Source: Pelagicoccus mobilis (GTDB lineage: Bacteria; Verrucomicrobiota; Verrucomicrobiia; Opitutales; Opitutaceae). From it: a stretch of DNA of 64,000 nucleotides. The stretch spans positions 1 to 64,000 of the forward strand of contig NZ_JAENIL010000031.1 in the NCBI RefSeq assembly GCF_016595505.1, read 5' to 3'. The position numbers and the translations under genes were made by a program. This document shows, one piece after another, positions 8,059 through 16,228 of the stretch. A model generated the notes under the pieces. That model was not told the origin of the DNA and did no database searches. It saw nothing but the letters and a program-made list of their open reading frames with translations. Each line of letters begins with the position of its first letter. The stretch's first letter is position 1.

Positions 8059-10275
8059 ATGCGTGTCATCCGCCCTTTCAAAACTCTAGCCCAGGTGGTT
8101 CTACTTGCCACCATCAACCCGGCAATCGCACAAGAAGAGGAGTCACCACCACAACCACTGCGAAACATCGCTGAGATTACCGCCTTGTCCGATAACCTAG
8201 CTGGACGACAACTTAGCATCGACGTCACCGGGGTAGTCACCGCAGCCGAACCCAGTTGGCAAGGTCAATTCTTCGTTCAAGATCCAACCGGTGGTGTCTG
8301 GGTAGAATACTACGGCAACGCAACCCCTCCAATCGGCTCTCTTATCAAAATCACTGGCCAGAGCCACCCCGGAGCCTTCGCACCTATCATTGCTGCACCT
8401 CAGTGGAGCATTCTTGAAACGGTCCCACTACCAACAGCTAAAACAGTCAACATAGACGACCTTGTTCTTGGCGTGTACGATGGCCAACGTGTCGAACTCA
8501 AAGGCATAGTGCGAGCCGTTAAACAGGAGGGAAGTCGCTATATCCTAACGGTAGCTGCAGCCGGCCATCGACTCGAAGTGTGGGTCCCAGTGGAGCTGAT
8601 TAAATCCCCTGAATCACTGATCGCTTCCACCATCGCGGTACGTGGCACTACCGCAACCCACTACAACCAAGACCTCCGGCACTTAACTGGCGTCGGTATA
8701 TATACAACTCGCAGTGAAGACTTTGAAATAATCGCACTGGAAGAAAACGATCCCTTCCACAGCGCTATCATTCCAATCAAACGTGTAGCTCAACACCGAC
8801 CTGGAATGGGTTCTGACAAACGAATCCGCATTTCGGGCACCGTTACCCACAAAGGGTTTGGTCCACGTCTATTCATACAAGATGAATCTGCAGGGCTACG
8901 CATCATGAGTTCGAAATCGAGCAACATAAATGTTCAAGACCACGTAGAAGTAATAGGATTCCTAGAGTTCGAAAACCACTTGCCAGTCCTTAACGATGCC
9001 ATTTTGCGTAAAACCTCCGCATCTCGCCAAGTCATCGACCCTAATCCCGTACCAATAGCAGAACTAAAACGTGGATTGCATCACGGAGAGTACATAGTCC
9101 TTGATGGAAGAGTATTGGACCGCACCTCGCGCCCTATACTCGATGCGACTGGCAACAGTATTGGAAACTCTACCACATGGCTTGTTCAAGGAGAGGATCT
9201 GAGTTTCACTATCGAATACGCATCTGTCGCCGATTCTCCAATACAGACAGTTGCTCCTATTGGCAGCCTCATATCAGCCCAAGGAGTCTGCTTTTCAGTT
9301 ATTGAGGAACCCGTCGAGTTAAAATCCGTACAGCTCTTACTATCTGAACTCGGCCAAATACAAATAATAAAGAGTCCAAGTTGGTTAACCCCGACTCGTC
9401 TCTTAATCGGGCTCGCAATCCTTGGATCCCTCCTGATGCTCGCTATGGCTTGGTTGCTGACTGTCTCCAAAAAGAATGCACGTCTCAAAGTCTTGGTAAA
9501 CGAAAAGCAAGAAGCGCAGAATCTCCTACAAGTCGCAAACGATACCCTAGAACAAAAGGTAGAAGAACGTTCTAAGCAACTCCAAGTTGAGATGAGCGCC
9601 CGTAAGGAAGCTAGAGTTCAATTCAAAGCAGTTATCGCTGAACGCACACGACTCGCCCGAGACCTTCACGACACGCTCGAACAAGCCCTCACAGGAATTG
9701 CTCTTCAACTCGAAACCGCCAACAAGCTCTTTTCCACTTCGGAAAAAAAAGCTCAAACACACATTTCACTGGCTAGGCGCTGGCTCAGCCAAAGCCAGAT
9801 AGAGCTTCGCAACTCCATTTGGGACCTACGCTCGCGCGAGCTCGAGCAGTTCGATCTCGCCCAAGCCCTCAAACAAAGTGTAGAGCGACTTGCCGATAGT
9901 ATGGGTCTAAAGGCCAATTTCGCGACAAATGGTGAAAAACGTCCTCTCGCTGAAATATTGGAGGAAAACGTTCTCCGTATTGGACAAGAAGCGATGACCA
10001 ACGTCGCCAAACACTCCAAGGCCACCGAAGTTTGGGTTGAACTTTCTTACTCGGATAAAGAACTCAACTTGAAGATTCGAGACAACGGCATTGGTTTTGA
10101 AGCAAAATCCAAGCATACGTCTCCAGTAAATCACTACGGTCTTTTAGGTATGAAAGAACGAGCGAATCGAATCAGCGGAAGCTTCAAAATCGAAAGTCAG
10201 GCTGAAATTGGGACGACACTTTATTTAACCACGCCAATCGAAAATCGACCCGCCACAAACCACTTGAAAGACTAA
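8059..10275 (+). CDS. Membrane sensor histidine kinase (HisKA_3/NarX type)
   Basis: The sensor of a two-component pair. The ATG at 8059 gives a signal sequence (MRVIRPFKTLAQVVLLATINPAIAQ); a TTG at 8038 would add seven residues. Residues about 30-440 are a large periplasmic part made of repeated OB-fold-like units (IDVTGVVTAAEPSWQGQFFV, RISGTVTHKGFGPRLFIQD). One membrane segment follows near 449-470, then a coiled coil. The dimerisation/phosphoacceptor box is RLARDLHDTLEQ with H537. The ATPase part shows EAMTNVAKHSKA (N box), DNGIGF and GLLGMKERA (G box). This is the kinase type that pairs with NarL/LuxR regulators, and such a gene follows after 4 bp. It is divergent from the GH30-symporter-TonB operon, so it probably senses a sugar that this operon handles (inference). 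Confidence 0.92.
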   Translation: MRVIRPFKTLAQVVLLATINPAIAQEEESPPQPLRNIAEITALSDNLAGRQLSIDVTGVVTAAEPSWQGQFFVQDPTGGVWVEYYGNATPPIGSLIKITGQSHPGAFAPIIAAPQWSILETVPLPTAKTVNIDDLVLGVYDGQRVELKGIVRAVKQEGSRYILTVAAAGHRLEVWVPVELIKSPESLIASTIAVRGTTATHYNQDLRHLTGVGIYTTRSEDFEIIALEENDPFHSAIIPIKRVAQHRPGMGSDKRIRISGTVTHKGFGPRLFIQDESAGLRIMSSKSSNINVQDHVEVIGFLEFENHLPVLNDAILRKTSASRQVIDPNPVPIAELKRGLHHGEYIVLDGRVLDRTSRPILDATGNSIGNSTTWLVQGEDLSFTIEYASVADSPIQTVAPIGSLISAQGVCFSVIEEPVELKSVQLLLSELGQIQIIKSPSWLTPTRLLIGLAILGSLLMLAMAWLLTVSKKNARLKVLVNEKQEAQNLLQVANDTLEQKVEERSKQLQVEMSARKEARVQFKAVIAERTRLARDLHDTLEQALTGIALQLETANKLFSTSEKKAQTHISLARRWLSQSQIELRNSIWDLRSRELEQFDLAQALKQSVERLADSMGLKANFATNGEKRPLAEILEENVLRIGQEAMTNVAKHSKATEVWVELSYSDKELNLKIRDNGIGFEAKSKHTSPVNHYGLLGMKERANRISGSFKIESQAEIGTTLYLTTPIENRPATNHLKD

Positions 10276-10279
10276 GCAA

Positions 10280-10909
10280 ATGAGCACCGAAGGAAAAATT
10301 CGAATAATCGTTGCAGATGATCACTACATCGTGAGAGCAGGTCTCGTTTCCTTGCTGGGAACTGCTGAAGATATGGAGGTCGTAAGCGAAGCGTCGAGCG
10401 GTAAGGAAGCCATAAAGGTTTACCAAAAGCATCTCCCCGATGTTGCCCTATTCGACCTCCGCATGCCTGGAATGGGTGGAGTCGAATCCATCAAACAACT
10501 TTGTTCAAAGCACCCAGATGCGAAGGTCATCGTTTTCTCTGCCTTCAATGGCGATGAAGACATACATAAAGCGTTCGAAGCCGGTGCACGCGGCTACATC
10601 CTCAAAAGCTCGATCGGCGAAGACCTCCTAGAAGCGGTGAGAGAAGTCGACGCTGGGCACAAATGGATTCCTCGGGATGTATCCAGCCGTCTTGCCATTC
10701 GCAAGACCTACGAAACGCTCACCCCTCGCGAAACTGAAGTCCTCTCAGAGATCGCACACGGCCGATCCAACAAAGAAATCGCGAACTCCCTCAATATTTC
10801 GGATTACACCGTCAAGGATCATATCAAAAACATCCTCGGGAAGCTGCAAGTCGCCGCCCGAACTGAAGCCGTAACTGTCGCTCTTCAACGCGGGATCATC
10901 GAAATCTAA
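10280..10909 (+). CDS. NarL/LuxR-family response regulator
   Basis: A 209-residue regulator. The receiver domain (about 6-120) has acidic residues D13 and D14, the phosphoacceptor D59 in LFDLRMPGMGG, and the conserved lysine in YILKSS. The C-terminal LuxR helix-turn-helix (about 143-205) has LTPRETEVLSEIAHGRSNKEIA. It begins 4 bp after the kinase stop codon, so it is its cognate partner and is translationally close. Its likely targets are the divergent GH30 operon and its own promoter, where palindromes B and C lie (inference). Confidence 0.95.
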   Translation: MSTEGKIRIIVADDHYIVRAGLVSLLGTAEDMEVVSEASSGKEAIKVYQKHLPDVALFDLRMPGMGGVESIKQLCSKHPDAKVIVFSAFNGDEDIHKAFEAGARGYILKSSIGEDLLEAVREVDAGHKWIPRDVSSRLAIRKTYETLTPRETEVLSEIAHGRSNKEIANSLNISDYTVKDHIKNILGKLQVAARTEAVTVALQRGIIEI

Positions 10910-10965
10910 ATCGGATCTTTAATTGGTCTCCACACAAACAGTTTGGCATACCAAGCATACCCGAA

Positions 10966-11834
10966 ATGAACAATTGGATACATAGCCTCAAAGGAGCAAT
11001 CATTTCACTTAGTTTTACTTTCTGTGCGGTCGTGGCCCACAGCCAAGAGGCTCAACTTACTCTGATGTCCTACAATATTCGGCTGGATCTTCCAAGCGAC
11101 GGAGAAAACCGTTGGGATAAGCGCAAGGAAGTCCTCACATCGCAAATACTCTTTCTAAATCCGGATATTTTGGGAATCCAAGAGGGACTGCCACACCAAG
11201 TCGACCACCTTGCGCAATCTCTCGATGAATACGCCTACACCGGGGTTGGACGAGACGACGGAAAACACGAGGGTGAATTCTCCGCCATTTTTTACAACGC
11301 AAACAAGGTCGAGTATCTGGCGGGAGATACTTTTTGGCTATCAGAGACGCCCAGTGAACCTTCATTGGGCTGGGGGCTTCCTATCGCCGAATTTGTACCT
11401 ATGCCCATTTTCGCGACAGAGCGTCTGGTCGAACGTATTGGGTTTTCAACACCCATTTCGACCACGAGGTCCCAGAGGCACGATTTAACGGCGCCAAACT
11501 GATTTTAGATCGAATCGACAAGCTAGTGCCCCCAAACACACCTTACTTCCTCATGGGCGACCTGAACGCCATTCCGGAAACCCCAGAGATCAAGCTCCTT
11601 TCGCAATCGATGAACGACACGCGTATTCATTCTGAAGTGACAGTGTTCGGACAGTCTGGCACTTTCAATGGGTTCAATCCAAGTGTCGCGCCGACACGGC
11701 GCATCGATTACATCTTCGCCAGTCGAGACTCAATTCGAGTCATTTCTTACGCGACCTTCAGCGACCTCGTCGATCAGAGGTTTCCTTCCGATCATTTCCC
11801 AGTGGTCGCCAGGTGCGAACTTCTGAAAAAGTAG
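10966..11834 (+). pseudogene. Endonuclease/exonuclease/phosphatase-family protein, interrupted by a frameshift
   Basis: The first part (10966-11502) has a signal peptide ending near VVAHSQ, then LTLMSYNIRLD, DILGIQEG and DTFWLSETPSEPSLGWG, all typical of EEP-family phosphodiesterases. After the five-G run at 11372-11376 the homologous sequence continues in the other frame: GASYRRICTYAHFRDR, then WVFNTHFDHE, FLMGDLNAIPE and FPSDHFPVVA, ending at 11834. Read with one extra G the product is about 290 residues with all catalytic motifs, the normal family length. As given, the frame is broken, so it is either a recent pseudogene or a homopolymer sequencing error. EEP proteins of this type hydrolyse phosphodiesters; the real substrate is unknown. 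The gene converges with the MFS transporter gene, with a 29-bp gap. Confidence 0.82.
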
Positions 11835-11863
11835 CTTCCTAACATTCGATGAGCAGTCAGAGA

Positions 11864-13198
11864 CTACTCGATATACTTGTCGTGGGTCTTCTCTAGCTTT
11901 CCGCTCTTAACCAGCTTTTCGAATTTCAAAAGGTACAAGATTCCCAATACGCCCAGAAGGAATATCCAGTGGTACCCTGCCATGTAGTTGAACGTTCCTT
12001 CTTCCAAGCCATAAAAACGCGGCGAAATGAATTCGATCCACGATCCCATCGCGTTCGTTCCTACGAAAGCAATAAAACTGAATACGATCCCCAATCCACA
12101 GGACAGCGTCCCGAACTTGTTCCGCGAAACATAGTCGAAAATCAGCGGAAAGCTGGCTATCGTTATGAACGAGCTGACAGCCCCCTTGAAGAGTCCCAAA
12201 CCCATCACCATGAAGAACGGAGGAATTCCATTTTCGGTCAGGTATTCGGCGTAGACGTAGTACGCGAACTTCAACCCAACCACTGCGCTCAGTCCGAACT
12301 TCAAAATCTTCAACCGGTCAAAACGGTCTGAAACAATACCTCCTAGAGGAGCGACCGCGACAGAGATCACCATACTGATCGCCATTATGTTTCCGTATTG
12401 AGATTTCGTATACCCCCACTGCTCCGTTACCAACAAGGACTCGAACTGAGCTAGCCCGATCCAAAGATTCTGCATCACGAACGCCAAGCCCAACAAGGGC
12501 AGCATTTTCCGGTCAAAGAGGTCCCTAAAAATCGACATGTAGGGCACCTTAGTCAGTTTGCAGGGTTTTATTCCTTCTGGCTTCGTCTCTTTGGTGAAAA
12601 ACAAGATAACCCCACCCGTTATCAAAATCACCAGTACGTTCGCCCAATACATTATGGCCTCGCCGGTGATCTCAATCCCTTCCGCCAACTCGTAAACCTT
12701 ATCGAAGCCTCCAATCAGTCCAGCGAATACAATTCCAAACGCTGCCGACTTATAGATGGAAGTAATCGCGCCCGCTCGCCCTCTTTGGGGTGGAGGGATA
12801 ACTTCCATTGTCAACGACTCGTAGGGAGTGGCGAAGTCTACAAAAAACTGATACGCGATAATCAAGGAAAACGCCAGCCATAGCTCCGTCGCTACGGGAA
12901 CAAAAAAGCACAATCCAGCAGATACGAAACAACTCACCAATATAAATGGCCGACGCCTTCCCCACGGCGTCCAGATGTGATCGCTGGCATAGCAGCATAC
13001 CGCCCCGACAAGAAAGCCAAACGCTTGATTCGTGCTTCCAATCAATCCGATCAACGCGGGACTGTCCGTAAACTTCGAAAGCGTAAAGGTGATACCAGCA
13101 TTGCTAATCGCCTCGCGCATCACAGTTGAGAACCACGGAAACAAAACGATCGTCACGTGCATCCAAGGCACTTGTTTCTGCTGCGTAATGATTTTCAT
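11864..13198 (-). CDS. MFS sugar transporter (GPH/SLC45-like)
   Basis: About 444 residues from the ATG at 13198 (MKIITQQKQVPW); a start at 13225 would add nine residues that look non-native. About 12 membrane segments are visible. The loop-2/3 signature SDHIWTPWGRRRPFILVS is typical of the glycoside-pentoside-hexuronide and sucrose/SLC45-type carriers, and SDRFDRLKILKFG appears in the second half. The cytoplasmic C-terminus is lysine-rich. It lies 84 bp downstream of the ADP-ribosylglycohydrolase-fold gene on the same strand, so the two probably form an operon. It would import mono- or disaccharides; the substrate is not determinable. Confidence 0.88.
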   Translation of the reverse strand: MKIITQQKQVPWMHVTIVLFPWFSTVMREAISNAGITFTLSKFTDSPALIGLIGSTNQAFGFLVGAVCCYASDHIWTPWGRRRPFILVSCFVSAGLCFFVPVATELWLAFSLIIAYQFFVDFATPYESLTMEVIPPPQRGRAGAITSIYKSAAFGIVFAGLIGGFDKVYELAEGIEITGEAIMYWANVLVILITGGVILFFTKETKPEGIKPCKLTKVPYMSIFRDLFDRKMLPLLGLAFVMQNLWIGLAQFESLLVTEQWGYTKSQYGNIMAISMVISVAVAPLGGIVSDRFDRLKILKFGLSAVVGLKFAYYVYAEYLTENGIPPFFMVMGLGLFKGAVSSFITIASFPLIFDYVSRNKFGTLSCGLGIVFSFIAFVGTNAMGSWIEFISPRFYGLEEGTFNYMAGYHWIFLLGVLGILYLLKFEKLVKSGKLEKTHDKYIE

Positions 13199-13282
13199 TC
13201 TAAAGTTATTTCGAGCCGCTCCCAAACGCTTCTAGGAGGACAAACAGATAAGCCCAACTAGCTAAGCGCCATCTTCGTACCG

Positions 13283-14674
13283 TTAGTGGGTCTCTTCCTT
13301 CGACAAAGGAATCAGCCAAGAGTCACTTTCTGGGTCCACGCGACCTCCCATCTGCTCCACGACAACCGTATCGACCACATCGATACCTCTTCGAGCCATT
13401 GAGGAGAAGTCGTCGATTCCCTCATTCGGGAAACCGCCTCGTGTTCGGTGGATGAAGAAGCGGTCCGCAAATTTACGCCCAAACGCCTCCTCTACTCCCT
13501 CCTTGCCCAGCATAAATCCGAGCAGACCTCCCCAAGTCGCAGTGGGATTGTCCGAGTCCCACCCCGCCAAGGTCCCGATCTTGATCGTCTCCTTGATGTC
13601 GCCTTCGCCATAGAGCAAACTCACAATACTTGCTCCGAAATTGATGCCTGCCGCAAAACAGCCATTGCACGCCTGATCCTTCGTCGCCCACAGGTATCCA
13701 TCTTCTTGGCGCACCTGATACTTCTCGTGCAACCCATCGCGAGCGGCCTCCCAAGTAGCCCCCGATTCGTACTGCTCGAGCACGAAATCATACATTTTGG
13801 CGGAGTAGGAATCCTCTGGCAGATTCTTGCGAGCCTCGCCGGCCATCCATTTGACCTGTTCGGCCATTGGCTTGGATTCGTCCACGATTGAAGCGAGAGA
13901 GTGCATCACCACGTAAAACTCCGCAATCCACTCCGCGTTTTCCCTCGCCACCGTACGGATCGGCAAATCGGCAATTTCCAAAGCCACGTCCGAGCGAGCC
14001 GGGGCGAACAACCCGAATATCTCCGTCGTCAGCTGAGCATCAATCATGTCGTAGAAAGGATTCAAATCCGGGTCGCTTGTATCCGGAGGCAACACACCTT
14101 CACGCATCAGATCATGCGCAGTCTGGTTCGAAACCCAGAGAAAATTCTCCGGGGTCACCCCATCCCTATGCAGAAAGGGAGTATTCTCGTCCGAATAGAT
14201 GTGCTTCAGCCAACCGTCGCGGATCTCTTCAGGGCTTAGCAGCCCCGTCTTACTTGCCGACATCAACGCGAGGTAAATGTATTCAATATCTGTATCATCA
14301 TCCGCGCCCCACACGCCTCCTTCATCCTCGAAAATGAAGTCGATTCGGGAAAACTTACCATTGTTCGCCGAATTCGGCCAGATCGTCGGCTGATCCGGTT
14401 TTCCCCAGTCCTCACGGGTGTAAAAGCCCGCCCCTCGGCCTTCTCTGCCTTCGCCTCCGATCTTATCCATCTCCGTCACAATTCCCGTCCAGTTGGCGAT
14501 ACATTGTCCCAGCCAAAAACCATAGAACCTCTCCTCGTAGTCTCTACGCGAGATGGTGATCTCCTGATCCTCGTTCGCTGGTCCGGACTCGTTGCTGCAA
14601 GCGGAAATCAACACAGCAACGCACATCAAGGAAATGGCAGACAGTGAAATATAAAACGTAGAACGACTCATCAT
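13283..14674 (-). CDS. Exported ADP-ribosylglycohydrolase-fold lipoprotein
   Basis: About 463 residues from the ATG at 14674. The N-terminus is a lipoprotein signal with lipobox LISAC. The body is the all-helical ADP-ribosylglycohydrolase fold. The N-terminal metal site is in GVWGADDDTDIEYIYLAL and the C-terminal one in GTLAGWDSDNPTATWGGLLG, so the magnesium-ligand motifs are intact. Classical family members remove ADP-ribose from proteins or dinitrogenase reductase in the cytoplasm, and an exported version is unlikely to meet that substrate. Its partner gene is a sugar transporter, and a paralogue ends the long sugar operon at 62080-63336. A glycosidase role on an extracellular glycan or nucleoside is therefore a reasonable inference. 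A 13-bp regulon-type site lies 67 bp upstream. Confidence 0.88.
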   Translation of the reverse strand: MMSRSTFYISLSAISLMCVAVLISACSNESGPANEDQEITISRRDYEERFYGFWLGQCIANWTGIVTEMDKIGGEGREGRGAGFYTREDWGKPDQPTIWPNSANNGKFSRIDFIFEDEGGVWGADDDTDIEYIYLALMSASKTGLLSPEEIRDGWLKHIYSDENTPFLHRDGVTPENFLWVSNQTAHDLMREGVLPPDTSDPDLNPFYDMIDAQLTTEIFGLFAPARSDVALEIADLPIRTVARENAEWIAEFYVVMHSLASIVDESKPMAEQVKWMAGEARKNLPEDSYSAKMYDFVLEQYESGATWEAARDGLHEKYQVRQEDGYLWATKDQACNGCFAAGINFGASIVSLLYGEGDIKETIKIGTLAGWDSDNPTATWGGLLGFMLGKEGVEEAFGRKFADRFFIHRTRGGFPNEGIDDFSSMARRGIDVVDTVVVEQMGGRVDPESDSWLIPLSKEETH

Positions 14675-14740
14675 GGAAAAAACTGGCAAGGGTTAAACCG
14701 ATTACAATGCCCAAGCATAGAAGAACGGCCGAGCTCTAGC

Positions 14741-14756
14741 ACTTATCCCGTCAACT
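14741..14756. promoter_or_regulatory. Candidate regulon operator (CTTATCCCGTCAA)
   Basis: CTTATCCCGTCAA differs at one base from the recurrent CTTATCCCGTAAA. It lies between the divergent ADP-ribosylglycohydrolase-fold gene (start 14674) and the redoxin gene (start 14900/14912). Confidence 0.5.
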
Positions 14757-14911
14757 CCTACCGACTTGCCGCAGAATTGATTATACAGAGCGAGTCATTC
14801 AAATATAATTACGATACGAATCAGTCTAATGTAAGAGACAACAGGTGAGTGACTCGCCAAAACCATGGCGATCTTTATTCGATCACACAAACAACTCCAA
14901 TGCCCTACTCC

Positions 14912-16030
14912 ATGAAAATACTAAGCATACTGATCTTCCTCACGCTAGCCGCAAGCAACGCCCTCGGCGAGAGCGCAAAAGCGCCGCTACTCTCCATTGG
15001 ATCTCCCGCGCCGGACTTCAACCTTCCCGGCATCGATGGAAAAAACCACCAACTTTCCGACTACGATTCCTCCCGACTGCTGGCGATTGTCTTCACCTGC
15101 AACCACTGTCCGACAGCTCAAGCTTACGAGCAGCGACTCAACGAGCTTGCGACCGCCTACTCCAAGGAAGACCTAACCCTCATCGCCATCAGTCCAAACG
15201 ACGACAAGGCCGTTCGCTTAGACGAGCTCGGGTATTCAGAATACAATGACTCGCTCGAAGAAATGATCGAGCGGGCCAAGGACGCGGAATTCAAATTCCC
15301 CTATCTCTACGACGGAGAAAACCAGAAGGTCAGCTGGGCCTACGGTGCGCAAGTCACCCCGCAAGTCCTCATCTTCGACGAGGAGCGGAAGCTGAAATTC
15401 AATGGACGCATCGACGACAACGACAATCCGGCGCTCGCAAAGAGCTTCGAAACCCGAGATGCGATCGACGCGCTCCTAGCTGGCAAGCCGGTTCCCGTCG
15501 AGACCACCAAGGTCTTCGGTTGCTCGGTCAAGTGGTCGAGCAAACGGGAAAACGCCGCGGAGTTCATTGAACGCTGGAACGCAGAACCCAGCGCACTGTC
15601 ACTCCTCGAACTGGATCAGCTGGAGTCCCTGCGAAAGAACGACAGCGAAAATCTCCGCCTCATAAACGTCTGGGCGACTTGGTGTGGTCCTTGCGTAGCC
15701 GAGTTCCCCGATCTCGTCGACATCCATCGCCAGTACCGGGGACGTAGTTTCGAAACAGTGACCGTTTCAATGGACTTGCCAAAGACGCGTTCGAGAGTCG
15801 ACGCGTTCTTGAAAGCTAAAGCCGCATCCATGACCAACTACCTCTACAATAGCACGGATCGCTACGCTCTGATCAATGCCCTCGACGGCGGTGAATGGGA
15901 TGGAGCCCTGCCCTACACCCTCCTCGTCGCACCAGGCGGAAAAGTCATCTACCAAGCGCAAGGCCAATTCGATCCACTGCAGCTCAAGAAAGCAATCGTT
16001 GGCCACCTGGGCCGTACCTACTTCGAGTAG
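14912..16030 (+). CDS. Tandem redoxin-thioredoxin protein, exported
   Basis: A 372-residue exported protein from the ATG at 14912; an ATG at 14900 would add MPYS. The signal peptide is MKILSILIFLTLAASNALGE. Domain 1 (about 28-180) is AhpC/TSA-like (GSPAPDFNLPGIDGKNHQLSDY) with the motif TCNHCPTA. Domain 2 (about 230-370) is TlpA-like with WATWCGPC and a cis-Pro region GALPYTLLV. Domain 1 has CxxC in the form CNHC, so both halves could be redox active. Periplasmic thiol reduction or oxidation is the likely role. It is divergent from the ADP-ribosylglycohydrolase-fold gene and shares a candidate operator with it. Confidence 0.88.
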   Translation: MKILSILIFLTLAASNALGESAKAPLLSIGSPAPDFNLPGIDGKNHQLSDYDSSRLLAIVFTCNHCPTAQAYEQRLNELATAYSKEDLTLIAISPNDDKAVRLDELGYSEYNDSLEEMIERAKDAEFKFPYLYDGENQKVSWAYGAQVTPQVLIFDEERKLKFNGRIDDNDNPALAKSFETRDAIDALLAGKPVPVETTKVFGCSVKWSSKRENAAEFIERWNAEPSALSLLELDQLESLRKNDSENLRLINVWATWCGPCVAEFPDLVDIHRQYRGRSFETVTVSMDLPKTRSRVDAFLKAKAASMTNYLYNSTDRYALINALDGGEWDGALPYTLLVAPGGKVIYQAQGQFDPLQLKKAIVGHLGRTYFE

Positions 16031-16067
16031 GTGGGGCCGCTGCGTCTCTAGATGAGATTAATGGCTA

Positions 16068-16096
16068 GGGCTCCCGAGATGAGCCTCAGCTTTTTG
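16068..16096 (+). terminator. Possible terminator after the redoxin gene
   Basis: GGCTC and GAGCC form a short stem with a 7-base loop, followed after four bases by CTTTTT. It starts 38 bp after the stop codon of the tandem redoxin gene. The stem is short and the T-run is offset, so efficiency is uncertain. Confidence 0.4.
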
Positions 16097-16147
16097 CCCA
16101 ACTAAACGTGTAAAGTTCACGCCAGCGTTCAGTAGACACTGGGTCTA

Positions 16148-16169
16148 TCGAGATATTTGCCTATCTCGA
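16148..16169. promoter_or_regulatory. Perfect 8-6-8 inverted repeat upstream of GH30-ankyrin
   Basis: TCGAGATA and TATCTCGA are separated by six bases and lie 60-80 bp upstream of the ATG at 16229. The half-sites are exact. The geometry suits a dimeric repressor operator. It does not match the 13-bp site found elsewhere in the window. Confidence 0.45.
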
Positions 16170-16228
16170 AACGCTTTCGGGTGCCCAACTGAATCAACAG
16201 GTTGAACACCATTACTGGACCTTTGCCA

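Noticed and set aside
11366-11380. Programmed -1 frameshift in the phosphodiesterase gene
   Set aside because: TGG GGG CTT is not a canonical slippery heptamer and I saw no obvious downstream stem; an indel is simpler.
13867-14337. Long plus-strand frame opposite the ADP-ribosylglycohydrolase-fold gene
   Set aside because: Shadow of the real minus-strand gene; arginine/proline/serine-rich with no domain.
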